This document shows, piece after piece, positions 20,773 through 28,329 of a DNA stretch of 64,000 nt (its first letter is position 1; every line of letters begins with the position of its first letter). The translations under genes and the position numbers were made by a program. Below the pieces are notes generated by a model. The model saw only the letters and a program-made list of their open reading frames with translations, had not been told where the DNA came from and made no database searches. This DNA is from an uncultured Rubrobacteraceae bacterium (GTDB lineage Bacteria > Actinomycetota > Rubrobacteria > Rubrobacterales > Rubrobacteraceae): contig CADCVE010000054.1 in NCBI GenBank assembly GCA_902806065.1, positions 26,503 through 90,502 of the forward strand, written 5' to 3'.

Positions 20773-22094
20773 CGTCTCTACCAGTCGTGGCGATAGTGGG
20801 GGCGCCTAACGTCGGGAAGAGTACGTTTGTAAACCGGGTCCTCGGACGGCGGCAGGCGGTGGTCGCCGATGAGCCAGGCACGACGCGCGACCGGTCGTAT
20901 AACCGCGCTGAGTGGAGCGGGCGGGAGTTCATGCTGGTGGATACCGGTGGGATGGAGCCAACTGCCAGGGGTGGATTGGAGGCGCTGGTCACCTTGCAGG
21001 CGCGGGTCGCGGTCGAGGAGGCCGACGCTATCATACATATCGCTGATGCGCGTCTCGGGATAACCGAAGCAGACGCCGCGATAGCAAGGGAGCTACGCCG
21101 CGGAGACAAGAAGGTCGTGCTCGCCGCCAACAAGCTGGACAACCCGGTTGATGACTCTGGACGCTACCTCTTCTACTCACTTGGGGAGGGTGAGCCGTAT
21201 GCTATCAGCGCGAGTCACGGGCTCGGGATGGGGGACCTGCTGGACGCCATCGTTTCGCTGCTGCCGGAGGCCGAGCCGGCCGAAGAGAGCCAACTGCCCC
21301 GCGTCGCGGTAATCGGACGTCCAAACGTAGGCAAGAGTACGCTGCTAAACCGCCTGCTCGGCTCTGAGAGATCGGTCGTCTCCGAAGTCGCGGGCACCAC
21401 CACCGATGCCGTGGCGCACGAGATCGAGGTCGTCCCGGGTCGCGGCGCTCCGGATGCTGGCGTAACGCCGGAGCGTTTCGTACTGCTGGATACGGCCGGG
21501 GTAAACAGAGGCGCGCGGCGTGCGGATGGTGTGCCATACTACTCTACGCTCAAGACGGATGGTGCGATCCGGCGCGCGGACGTCTCACTTCTTCTGGTAG
21601 ATGCCGTCGATGGGCTCTTCGGTGAGGATCTCCGGCTGGCGCGCCGCGTAGAGGAAGCGGGGCGGGCGTGTGGCGTCCTGATCAACAAACGCGACCTCGT
21701 CCCGCCTGAGCGGCTGCAAGAGATCGAAGATACCCTGACCTCCCGAATGACGGACCTCAGGCCCCCCGCCCTCCCTATCTCCGCTCTTACAGGCGCGGGC
21801 GTGGAGGGTGTCATGCCGCTCGCGGCACGCCTGTATTCGTCCTACAATATGAGGGTGAGCACACACGAGATCGCAGAGTTCATCAACGCCCTCGTCGAGA
21901 GAAGCGCCCCGCCAAGGGGCGTGAAAATACGCTTCTCCACCCAGACCGGCACGGCTCCTCCCCGCTTCACCCTCTTCGCCAACCGTCCCAAGGACGTCCC
22001 CGACGGATACCTGCGCTATGTAGAGAACTCCCTGCGCCAACGCTATAACCTGTACGGCGTTAGCGTGCGCATCAGGCTCAAGAGCAGCCGTTGA
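20769..22094 (+). CDS. der: GTPase Der/EngA (two G domains)
   Basis: VAIVGAPNVGKSTFVNRVLG and VAVIGRPNVGKSTLLNRLLG; KH domain at C-terminus. Confidence 0.96.
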   Translation: MTSLPVVAIVGAPNVGKSTFVNRVLGRRQAVVADEPGTTRDRSYNRAEWSGREFMLVDTGGMEPTARGGLEALVTLQARVAVEEADAIIHIADARLGITEADAAIARELRRGDKKVVLAANKLDNPVDDSGRYLFYSLGEGEPYAISASHGLGMGDLLDAIVSLLPEAEPAEESQLPRVAVIGRPNVGKSTLLNRLLGSERSVVSEVAGTTTDAVAHEIEVVPGRGAPDAGVTPERFVLLDTAGVNRGARRADGVPYYSTLKTDGAIRRADVSLLLVDAVDGLFGEDLRLARRVEEAGRACGVLINKRDLVPPERLQEIEDTLTSRMTDLRPPALPISALTGAGVEGVMPLAARLYSSYNMRVSTHEIAEFINALVERSAPPRGVKIRFSTQTGTAPPRFTLFANRPKDVPDGYLRYVENSLRQRYNLYGVSVRIRLKSSR

Positions 22095-22148
22095 GAGGAC
22101 CGCATAAACCTCTCTACGGCAAAGCCTGATCAGTAAGCTCTGAGAATC

Positions 22149-22171
22149 CTCTTCGCGACCAGCGCGAAGAG
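22149..22171 (+). terminator. Hairpin CTCTTCGCG-accag-CGCGAAGAG followed by cggtgTTTT
   Basis: Perfect 9-bp stem, 5-nt loop, short T run, 55 nt after der stop. Confidence 0.65.
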
Positions 22172-22300
22172 CGGTGTTTTGGGGAGAATATTCCCGCCGC
22201 GATGGTCTTTGTGGATGCACTAGCCGTATGATGGCTTCTCGCTTTTTTTGGAGAGTGACGCTTTTCGGGTTAAGATACGAGTCGATAAGGGGGGCAAGGT

Positions 22301-22312
22301 GACGGTACCGTC
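22301..22312. promoter_or_regulatory. Perfect 12-bp palindrome GACGGTACCGTC
   Basis: Exact self-complementary sequence in the long intergenic region upstream of rsiG. Confidence 0.35.
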
Positions 22313-22553
22313 TTGAATGGTGCCGGACGCGGTTGTTGTTTACAACGCGAGGGGCTGTGGGAGAGGTAGTGTTTTGTGCGTGGTTCCGGGGCGCTCGCTT
22401 GTGACGGGCGCCTTGGATGTTGGGCAGATAGAGGGACGTTTTCGGGGTTGCTCGGGGTACGGGAGCTGAAGACGATGATCAAATCGGGGCTCCGGCTTTG
22501 GATACAGATCTGCTTCGACGACTCCACCTACGGCTCTGTAAGGCGTCTAAGAC

Positions 22554-22582
22554 TGTACTTCAGGTTCAGGGGAGGGTATACT
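22554..22582 (+). promoter_or_regulatory. Candidate rsiG promoter (TGTACT-N17-TATACT), implying leaderless mRNA
   Basis: TATACT at 22577-22582; ATG at 22590 sits where the +1 is expected. Confidence 0.45.
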
Positions 22583-22589
22583 TCAGCGT

Positions 22590-22937
22590 ATGACGGATGA
22601 GAATATTTTTAGAGGCGCTGGAGGGCGTGAGGATGAGATGTATGAGTGGGAGGGGGAGCCGGATCTCACGTCCATCTCCGAGGATGAGTTGAGGGTTCGT
22701 CTACGGGAGCTCGCCGTGGAGGAGCGCGAAATCAGCTATCGTAGGCGCGTTATACAGGGCAGAATAGACCTCATAAGGTCTGAGCTCGTTCGGCGTGGTG
22801 GCGTTGCGCTCTCCCCCGAGGAGTTGGTTCGTGTACTCCTTGGTGACGAGAGACAAGCTCGAGGCCATCATGAGACCCGGTATGAGGACCAGGAGGGGCC
22901 TAATTCCGGGCCTTCCAGGCGGGAGGAGGGTAGTTGA
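22590..22937 (+). CDS. rsiG: RsiG-like c-di-GMP-responsive anti-sigma factor, single-motif type
   Basis: ELAVEEREISYRRRVIQGRIDLIRSEL contains exactly one E(X)3S(X)2R(X)3Q(X)3D, the c-di-GMP motif described for RsiG proteins. Confidence 0.82.
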   Translation: MTDENIFRGAGGREDEMYEWEGEPDLTSISEDELRVRLRELAVEEREISYRRRVIQGRIDLIRSELVRRGGVALSPEELVRVLLGDERQARGHHETRYEDQEGPNSGPSRREEGS

Positions 22938-23407
22938 GCAACTGCCCCGAGTGTGGCGCCGAAGTTACCCCGCAGATGAAGTTCTGCGCGGAGTGCGGGA
23001 TACGGTTGGTCCACGCGCAATCTACCGTCTCCTACGCGCCAAGCTTCGAGGAAGACGACAACGGTGCGACAGGCACTGGGCGTGACAATGCTCCCGAGGG
23101 AGCGGCGCTCATTGAACTAGATCAGGTCGAGGGCACGGCAGGCAGAAGGATGCACGATATCGGTGATGAGATGGTGACTGTCGGGCGCAGCCCCGAGAGC
23201 GCCATCTTCCTCGATGACGTGACGGTCAGCAGGCAGCACGCGGAGGTATTCCGGCGGGAGCGCCCCGAAGAGAAGGGGTTCAGGATCCGGGACGCCGGTT
23301 CACTAAACGGCACCTATGTAAACCGGGTGCGTGTAGACTCCGTGGACCTCAGAAACGGCGACGAGATACAGATAGGCAAATATCGCTTCAAGTTCGTATA
23401 CACCTGA
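22934..23407 (+). CDS. Zinc-ribbon + FHA domain protein (GarA-like)
   Basis: NCPECGAEVTPQMKFCAECG zinc ribbon; VGRSPESAIFLDDVTVSRQHAEVF...DAGSLNGTYVNRVRV FHA. Confidence 0.88.
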   Translation: MSNCPECGAEVTPQMKFCAECGIRLVHAQSTVSYAPSFEEDDNGATGTGRDNAPEGAALIELDQVEGTAGRRMHDIGDEMVTVGRSPESAIFLDDVTVSRQHAEVFRRERPEEKGFRIRDAGSLNGTYVNRVRVDSVDLRNGDEIQIGKYRFKFVYT

Positions 23408-23456
23408 AATAAAGTACATGTGGGAGAGATGCAAGCGAGGATGGGAGTAGAACGGT

Positions 23457-24131
23457 TTGGATATGACGGAGAACGGCGGCCAGAAAGACCATTACACTAT
23501 AGGAGAGGTCGTGGCTCGGCTACGCAAGGAGTTCCCAACCCTTAGTGTAAGCAAGGTACGTTACCTGGAGCGCCGGCGCTTGATAACCTTGACCCGTACC
23601 CGCGGTGGGTACCGCCTTTTCTCCCCCAAAGACGTGGAGATGCTTCACTACATCCTGACCCTTCAAGACAAGGAATACCTCCCTCTCAAGGTCATAAAGA
23701 AGCGCATCGAGGGCGGAATGCCCGTCGCGGCAGGCGATACGGGTGGGGGCCTCTCAAGAGTCCTCGAGAACAGGACTTACACCAAGGAAGAGCTCGCCGA
23801 CGCTATAGAAACCGAGACGCGCTTCGTCGAGGAGCTCGGCGCTGTTGGCGTCATAGGACGCGGTGGAGAGTTGACTCAGAGGGACGTCGAGATAGCGCGC
23901 ATGGCCCTCGAGATGGCCAAGTACTCCATCCAACCCCGCCACCTGCGCGGCATCATGGCCGCCGTCGAGCGCGAAGCCGCTATGTTCAAGCAGATCCTCA
24001 ACCCTGAGCTCCGCAGCGGCGACGAGCAACGCGTCCAGGATGCCGTCAACAAAGCTCGCCACCTCGCCGCCGTAGACTCCAAGCTCAAAGAGCTCATCAT
24101 GGACAACGTCATAGACGGCTTCGCCTCGTGA
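23457..24131 (+). CDS. MerR family regulator (FtsR-like)
   Basis: YTIGEVVARLRKEFPTLSVSKVRYLERRRLITLTRTRGGYRLFSPKDVEMLHYIL; follows FHA gene as in the garA-ftsR order of other actinobacteria. Confidence 0.82.
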   Translation: MDMTENGGQKDHYTIGEVVARLRKEFPTLSVSKVRYLERRRLITLTRTRGGYRLFSPKDVEMLHYILTLQDKEYLPLKVIKKRIEGGMPVAAGDTGGGLSRVLENRTYTKEELADAIETETRFVEELGAVGVIGRGGELTQRDVEIARMALEMAKYSIQPRHLRGIMAAVEREAAMFKQILNPELRSGDEQRVQDAVNKARHLAAVDSKLKELIMDNVIDGFAS

Positions 24132-24682
24132 CGGCTCCTAGCCCAAGTGAGCCCTCGCCCGAGGAGACGATAGCGCGCTACATCCGGGAAGTCCCCGACT
24201 TCCCGCAGCCAGGCATCTCCTTCAAAGACATAACCCCCCTTATTGAGAATGGTCCCGCCTTCCACACTGCCGTGGACGAAATGGCCCGTGCCATCAACGG
24301 TATAGACTACTCGCTTATCTTATCCGCCGAGGCCCGCGGCTTTGTCTTTGGAACGGCCCTCGCATACCGCGCCCGCAAAGGACTCATCCTCGCCCGCAAG
24401 CCGAACAAGCTCCCGCGCCAGACCATCTCCGCCGCCTACGAACTCGAGTATGGTCAGAACACCCTGGAAATCCACAGTGACGCAGTCACCAAAGGAGTCC
24501 GTGTCCTCGTCGTAGACGATCTGCTCGCCACCGGTGGCACCGCCCGTGCGATGTGCCAGCTCGTCGAAAACGCCGGCGGCATAGTGGCAGGTGTCGCCTT
24601 TCTGCTAGAGCTTCAATTCCTCAACGGCCGCAAGCGTCTCGCCCCATATCCTGTCACCTCCCTTATCTCCTACAAAGACTGA
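24128..24682 (+). CDS. apt: Adenine phosphoribosyltransferase
   Basis: IREVPDFPQPGISFKDITPLI; EARGFVFGTALAY; VLVVDDLLATGGTARA. Confidence 0.95.
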   Translation: MTAPSPSEPSPEETIARYIREVPDFPQPGISFKDITPLIENGPAFHTAVDEMARAINGIDYSLILSAEARGFVFGTALAYRARKGLILARKPNKLPRQTISAAYELEYGQNTLEIHSDAVTKGVRVLVVDDLLATGGTARAMCQLVENAGGIVAGVAFLLELQFLNGRKRLAPYPVTSLISYKD

Positions 24683-24693
24683 GCACCCGGCCA

Positions 24694-25680
24694 ATGAACC
24701 AGGCGGACCATACCCTCCCGGCCATCCAAGAACACCACTCCACAATAGAGCCACCGGCCCTACAACAACCCGAGATACAACGCCTCATCGACGTATACCT
24801 GCGCACCCTCACCAGCCCCCAAACTACAAGAACCTATAATACCGAAATACGCATGTTCGTATCATTTGCTTTTGACGCAAATGGGGGATTAGGGCGTTCT
24901 TCGCTAGCGGAGTTAACGGTGGAGGATATCTCCTTGTACAGGGAGCACTTGTTGAAGGCGTATGCGCAGGCGACGGTAGCCAAAAAGCTGGCAACGCTTC
25001 GCAGGTTTCTGACTTTCGCATACATGGGTGGCGCGGCTAGTATCAATCCGGAAGCGCTACGATTCTTCGCCAAGAGCCCAAAAGTAACCCAGGATCCCTC
25101 CTACAACGTGCTCACGGAAGAGGAACTGGGGCGCATGCTCGTGGCGGCGCGCGCAGCGAACCACCGGGACTACGTACTATTGGCAGTGTTAGCTGGCGCG
25201 GGACTCAGGGAGGCGGAGGTGGTGGGGCTGAAGATCGGGGACTTCCAGGATTCGGGAGAAGGTCAGGTGCTCCTGCGCATTATGGGTAAGGGCGCCAAGA
25301 TCCGCTCGGTCCCTATCTCCCCGGAGCTGTGGCAGCTCGTCCAGCGCCACGTCCTTCTTACCGGACGCAGTCTCGTCTCCCACTCGGACGCCCGCAAGCC
25401 CCTGCTATTCTCTCGAGAAGGGGGAGGAAACAAACCCCTGACTACGCGCTCCGTTCGATACATCGTCAAAAAGTACGCAAACGCCGCTAGGATAACCAAG
25501 GCCATATCTCCACACTCCATACGCCACACGGTCGGTACTAACATGGCCGTAAACCAGGCTCCACTCCTGATCATCCAACAATTCCTCGGCCACTCCGACC
25601 CCAAAACCACTATGCGTTATATTAGACGCGCAGAGCAACTCGCTAACAAAGCGTATACGTATAATACGCTTCCGCTGTAA
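24694..25680 (+). CDS. Tyrosine recombinase / integrase
   Basis: SAM-like N-terminus; catalytic GAGLREAEVVGL, HSIRHTVGTNMA, LGHSDPKTTMRYIR; ATG at 24694 in frame with the longer ORF. Confidence 0.88.
   Translation: MNQADHTLPAIQEHHSTIEPPALQQPEIQRLIDVYLRTLTSPQTTRTYNTEIRMFVSFAFDANGGLGRSSLAELTVEDISLYREHLLKAYAQATVAKKLATLRRFLTFAYMGGAASINPEALRFFAKSPKVTQDPSYNVLTEEELGRMLVAARAANHRDYVLLAVLAGAGLREAEVVGLKIGDFQDSGEGQVLLRIMGKGAKIRSVPISPELWQLVQRHVLLTGRSLVSHSDARKPLLFSREGGGNKPLTTRSVRYIVKKYANAARITKAISPHSIRHTVGTNMAVNQAPLLIIQQFLGHSDPKTTMRYIRRAEQLANKAYTYNTLPL
25649..25671. promoter_or_regulatory. Inverted repeat AAGCGTAT-acgtata-ATACGCTT at integrase 3' end
   Basis: Perfect 8-bp arms overlapping the last codons; includes TATAAT. 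Confidence 0.45.
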
Positions 25681-25712
25681 AGCTAGTTATAGGGGTGGTA
25701 GAGCTTACGAAG

Positions 25713-26177
25713 TTACGAAGGGTAGCAGGCTGTGTCTTTCTGAAGCGGGTACTCTTTCGGGCAGGCACCAGTTGGCATCAGGGGCACAGGGCCGTCCTCC
25801 GGACCGCCGGCTTCAAGCAGATCGTCTCCCTGGCTTGTTCTGCCAAAGAAGTCGCCTTCGTCGCAAGCCGTACTGTTAAAGTCTGGGTCAAGAGCGTCGC
25901 CGAAGAGGATCTGGTCCAGTTCAAAGACTTCCTGTGCCTGCTGCTTATTATCGAAGTCTGAGCACTGTACATCCCCGTAGCGGTCGAGGAGTTGCTGAAT
26001 CTGCTGATCTACATCCGCGGAAGACTGCGCCGTAGCACGAAAGCCAGATAAGATACCCGCTTTCTCAGCGATGTTCTCTCCCTCCCAAACAAGCCTTGCC
26101 CCTAGAAGGAAGAGCACGATAATTCCTACCAGTACGCAGTAAGTTGACGCCTTAAAGGCTACCTGCCCAGACCGCAC
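25713..26177 (-). CDS. Membrane-anchored small protein with diverged Excalibur-like segment and C-terminal EAGGP/CPxEYP motif
   Basis: N-terminal TM (YCVLVGIIVLFLLGARLVW); DVQCSDFDNKQQAQEVFELDQILFGDALDPDFNSTACDE; ends EAGGPEDGPVPLMPTGACPKEYPLQKDTACYPS. Confidence 0.7.
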   Translation of the reverse strand: MRSGQVAFKASTYCVLVGIIVLFLLGARLVWEGENIAEKAGILSGFRATAQSSADVDQQIQQLLDRYGDVQCSDFDNKQQAQEVFELDQILFGDALDPDFNSTACDEGDFFGRTSQGDDLLEAGGPEDGPVPLMPTGACPKEYPLQKDTACYPS

Positions 26178-26215
26178 AAACCCTCCTTGTAAGCGCTACA
26201 AACTCTTGATCGCGA

Positions 26216-26674
26216 CTAGTATCCCTCGACGTAGCAGCCATCACTCTTCTCCACCGGGAACTCCTCGGGACAACCACCACCCGGCATCGTAGGCAAGGGA
26301 CCAGCCGAAGGACCGCCAGCTTCCATCAGCGTACCCGGATTAGGTGCCGGAGGCGGAGGAGGAGGAGGAGGAGGTGGTGGTGGTGGTGGCGTCTTTGGCG
26401 CTCCTGGAGGGGTTGGTGGTGGTGTCTTCGGTGTGCCCGGGGGTGTGGCAGAAGGGCTCTTCTCTGCTTCTTTAGGCTGGTTGGTGGATGGCGGTGAAGA
26501 ACCCGGCTTGGGTTGAGCTCCGCCATTGTACTGTTGAGCGGCTGCGTTCTTTGTGGAATCAGCCTGAAATCCGGCCTGCCCGCCCGAGAAGACAGCGCCC
26601 AATACTGCCAAACCACAAACCGCTACAAACCCCAAAATCGCCGCTTTTGCCGGTAAACCTACTCCGCGCAACAC
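26216..26674 (-). CDS. Membrane-anchored proline-rich small protein with the same C-terminal EAGGP/CPxEFP motif
   Basis: TM AAILGFVAVCGLAVLGAVF, long poly-Pro, ends EAGGPSAGPLPTMPGGGCPEEFPVEKSDGCYVEGY. Confidence 0.7.
   Translation of the reverse strand: MLRGVGLPAKAAILGFVAVCGLAVLGAVFSGGQAGFQADSTKNAAAQQYNGGAQPKPGSSPPSTNQPKEAEKSPSATPPGTPKTPPPTPPGAPKTPPPPPPPPPPPPPPAPNPGTLMEAGGPSAGPLPTMPGGGCPEEFPVEKSDGCYVEGY
26349..26391. repeat. GGA/GGT triplet microsatellite encoding poly-proline on - strand
   Basis: ggaggcggaggaggaggaggaggaggtggtggtggtggtggc. Confidence 0.9.
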
Positions 26675-26709
26675 AAAACCCCCCGCAAATCTTCGCCATG
26701 TTAAGGTTT

Positions 26710-26739
26710 ATTATAGCCAGATTTGCAAGCTCGGGTCAA
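26710..26739 (-). promoter_or_regulatory. Promoter TTGACC-N18-TATAAT driving the 26216-26674 gene
   Basis: On - strand TTGACC (26739-26734), 18-nt spacer, TATAAT (26715-26710). Confidence 0.7.
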
Positions 26740-26907
26740 AGGTAGGCTCGGCAACACCTGACCCACAACCACAAACCGTCAGCTTCGAATCCAAACCGCG
26801 CAATAGATACTGAGCTTCACTCATATGTCTCAATATTACGCCTCACAGGTTATCAGAGAAAACAGAGAAAAAGCGAGAGCGTGAAATGATGAAGGTCACA
26901 CGCTATA

Positions 26908-26943
26908 GATCATACTTTTGGTCGGCGACGATCCTACTTTTGG
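26908..26943 (+). repeat. Direct repeat GATC[A/C]TACTTTTGG x2, 22-bp period, upstream of Trp-rich peptide gene
   Basis: GATCATACTTTTGG (26908-26921) and GATCCTACTTTTGG (26930-26943), 13/14 identical. Confidence 0.7.
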
Positions 26944-27033
26944 GGGATGCGGCCCTGTGATGAACATGTTTTTGTTATGAAAGATGCAAAAGCGATCAAG
27001 GGGGAGGTCGCCGAAGGAAGGGAGGCGGTCTCT

Positions 27034-27261
27034 ATGAGACGCGTCAAGATCATTCTGGCGGTGCTGGCGATGATGATGGTGATGGTAGCGAGCGCCGCTC
27101 CCGCCATGGCCCGCCACAACAACGACGGCTGGTGGGACGACTGCGATTGGATCTTCAACCCGTGGTGGGGTTGGTTCGTCGTTTGCCAGGTCGATGATGA
27201 CTGGTGGGACAATGACAACCACCGGCATGGCAACGACTGGGAGTGGAACAACTGGTGGTAG
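27034..27261 (+). CDS. Secreted Trp/Asp/Asn-rich miniprotein
   Basis: GGGAGG RBS before ATG 27034; signal peptide MRRVKIILAVLAMMMVMVASAAPAMA; 12 Trp in the 49 residues RHNNDGWW...NNWW; two Cys. Confidence 0.7.
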   Translation: MRRVKIILAVLAMMMVMVASAAPAMARHNNDGWWDDCDWIFNPWWGWFVVCQVDDDWWDNDNHRHGNDWEWNNWW

Positions 27262-27295
27262 GTAGCTTCCGTAGGCTCGGTGAGTAACACAAATC

Positions 27296-27319
27296 GGGGT
27301 AGGTCCAATAGCCTACCCC
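27296..27319 (+). terminator. Hairpin GGGGTAGG-tccaatag-CCTACCCC after miniprotein gene
   Basis: Perfect 8-bp stem followed by aatctctcttt. Confidence 0.6.
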
Positions 27320-27328
27320 AATCTCTCT

Positions 27329-27364
27329 TTCAGTTTCCGAGAATTGTACTTATCGGAAACTGAA
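27329..27364. promoter_or_regulatory. Second hairpin TTCAGTTTCCGA-N12-TCGGAAACTGAA
   Basis: Perfect 12-bp inverted repeat immediately after the first hairpin. Confidence 0.6.
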
Positions 27365-27521
27365 TATCGAGTTTGGTGGAATGAGGCTTTACGAGAGTAA
27401 TGTCTCAGGGAGTCATCTACACAGCCTTTCGAGGTCTCTGTAGGGAAAGCCACCGTTCTGCTCCTGAGCAGCTTTGCAGGGCAGTGCCGTTCGGGCTTTG
27501 TTATCACGGCGGTCAGCATGG

Positions 27522-28217
27522 CTAACTATTTGGGTCTGTTTTGAGATTTTTGAGATGGTAGCGGAGAAAAAGTTCGCCATGTGCAGCGTGTATTGAGAGC
27601 AGGTCTGCCGAAAAGTCTGTTCCGGGTGGGAGGGCTGGACCATGAAGGATTCCGGGTGATGATGGTCCTTGGCCACCAGTTAGCTTAGGAGCTAGGGTAA
27701 GGAAGATCTCGTCGACGAGGCCACCGCGGACGAGTGAGTAGTTCAGGGAGGGGCCACCTTCTACAAGGAGCACGGTTACTCCGTGTCGAGCCTTGAGCAC
27801 GTGCAGGGCTATACGAAGATCTATTGAATCACCTTCTACAGGCAGGGTCTCGACCAACGCCAGTTGCGAGAGCGTGGCAAGGCACTCTCCCGGGATACCG
27901 GGAACGGTGAAGACGAGCCGGTCCTTGGGGGACGGACCCAGCAAGTTCTCTTTCAACGGCAGGTCCCCGCTCGCGCTTACGAGAACGGCCAAAGGTTGCG
28001 GCTCGCGGCCCTGGCTGACCCGAGTGCGACTGAGGTCCTCAGGGACAGACAGGTTGAGCTTCTCTGCACGCAAGGTAGAGGCGCCGATCATTACAGCATC
28101 AACCCGGGAACGCAGAGAGCGCATTATGAGTCGATCGACCGGGCTACCGATGCTGCCGGCCTTTCCACTATTGGTAGTCACCTTTCCATCGAGCGAAGAG
28201 ACCATGTTGATGACCAC
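27522..28217 (-). CDS. RibD C-terminal / dihydrofolate-reductase-like pyrimidine reductase
   Basis: VINMVSSLDGKVTTNSGKAGSIGSPVDRLIMRSLRSRVDAVMIGASTLRAE...VLLVEGGPSLNYSLVRGGLVDEIFLTLAP; true N-terminus likely further upstream. Confidence 0.85.
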   Translation of the reverse strand: MVINMVSSLDGKVTTNSGKAGSIGSPVDRLIMRSLRSRVDAVMIGASTLRAEKLNLSVPEDLSRTRVSQGREPQPLAVLVSASGDLPLKENLLGPSPKDRLVFTVPGIPGECLATLSQLALVETLPVEGDSIDLRIALHVLKARHGVTVLLVEGGPSLNYSLVRGGLVDEIFLTLAPKLTGGQGPSSPGILHGPALPPGTDFSADLLSIHAAHGELFLRYHLKNLKTDPNS

Positions 28218-28329
28218 ATAGGGCCTGTCGGGAGGGTTGACGGGGAAGGATAGTTCTCCGTAGACCTCTCCGACGGTGCGCGTTACGCTAGGTTCGGGAA
28301 AGAGCCGGGTGACCTCTGGCTCTTCAGGG

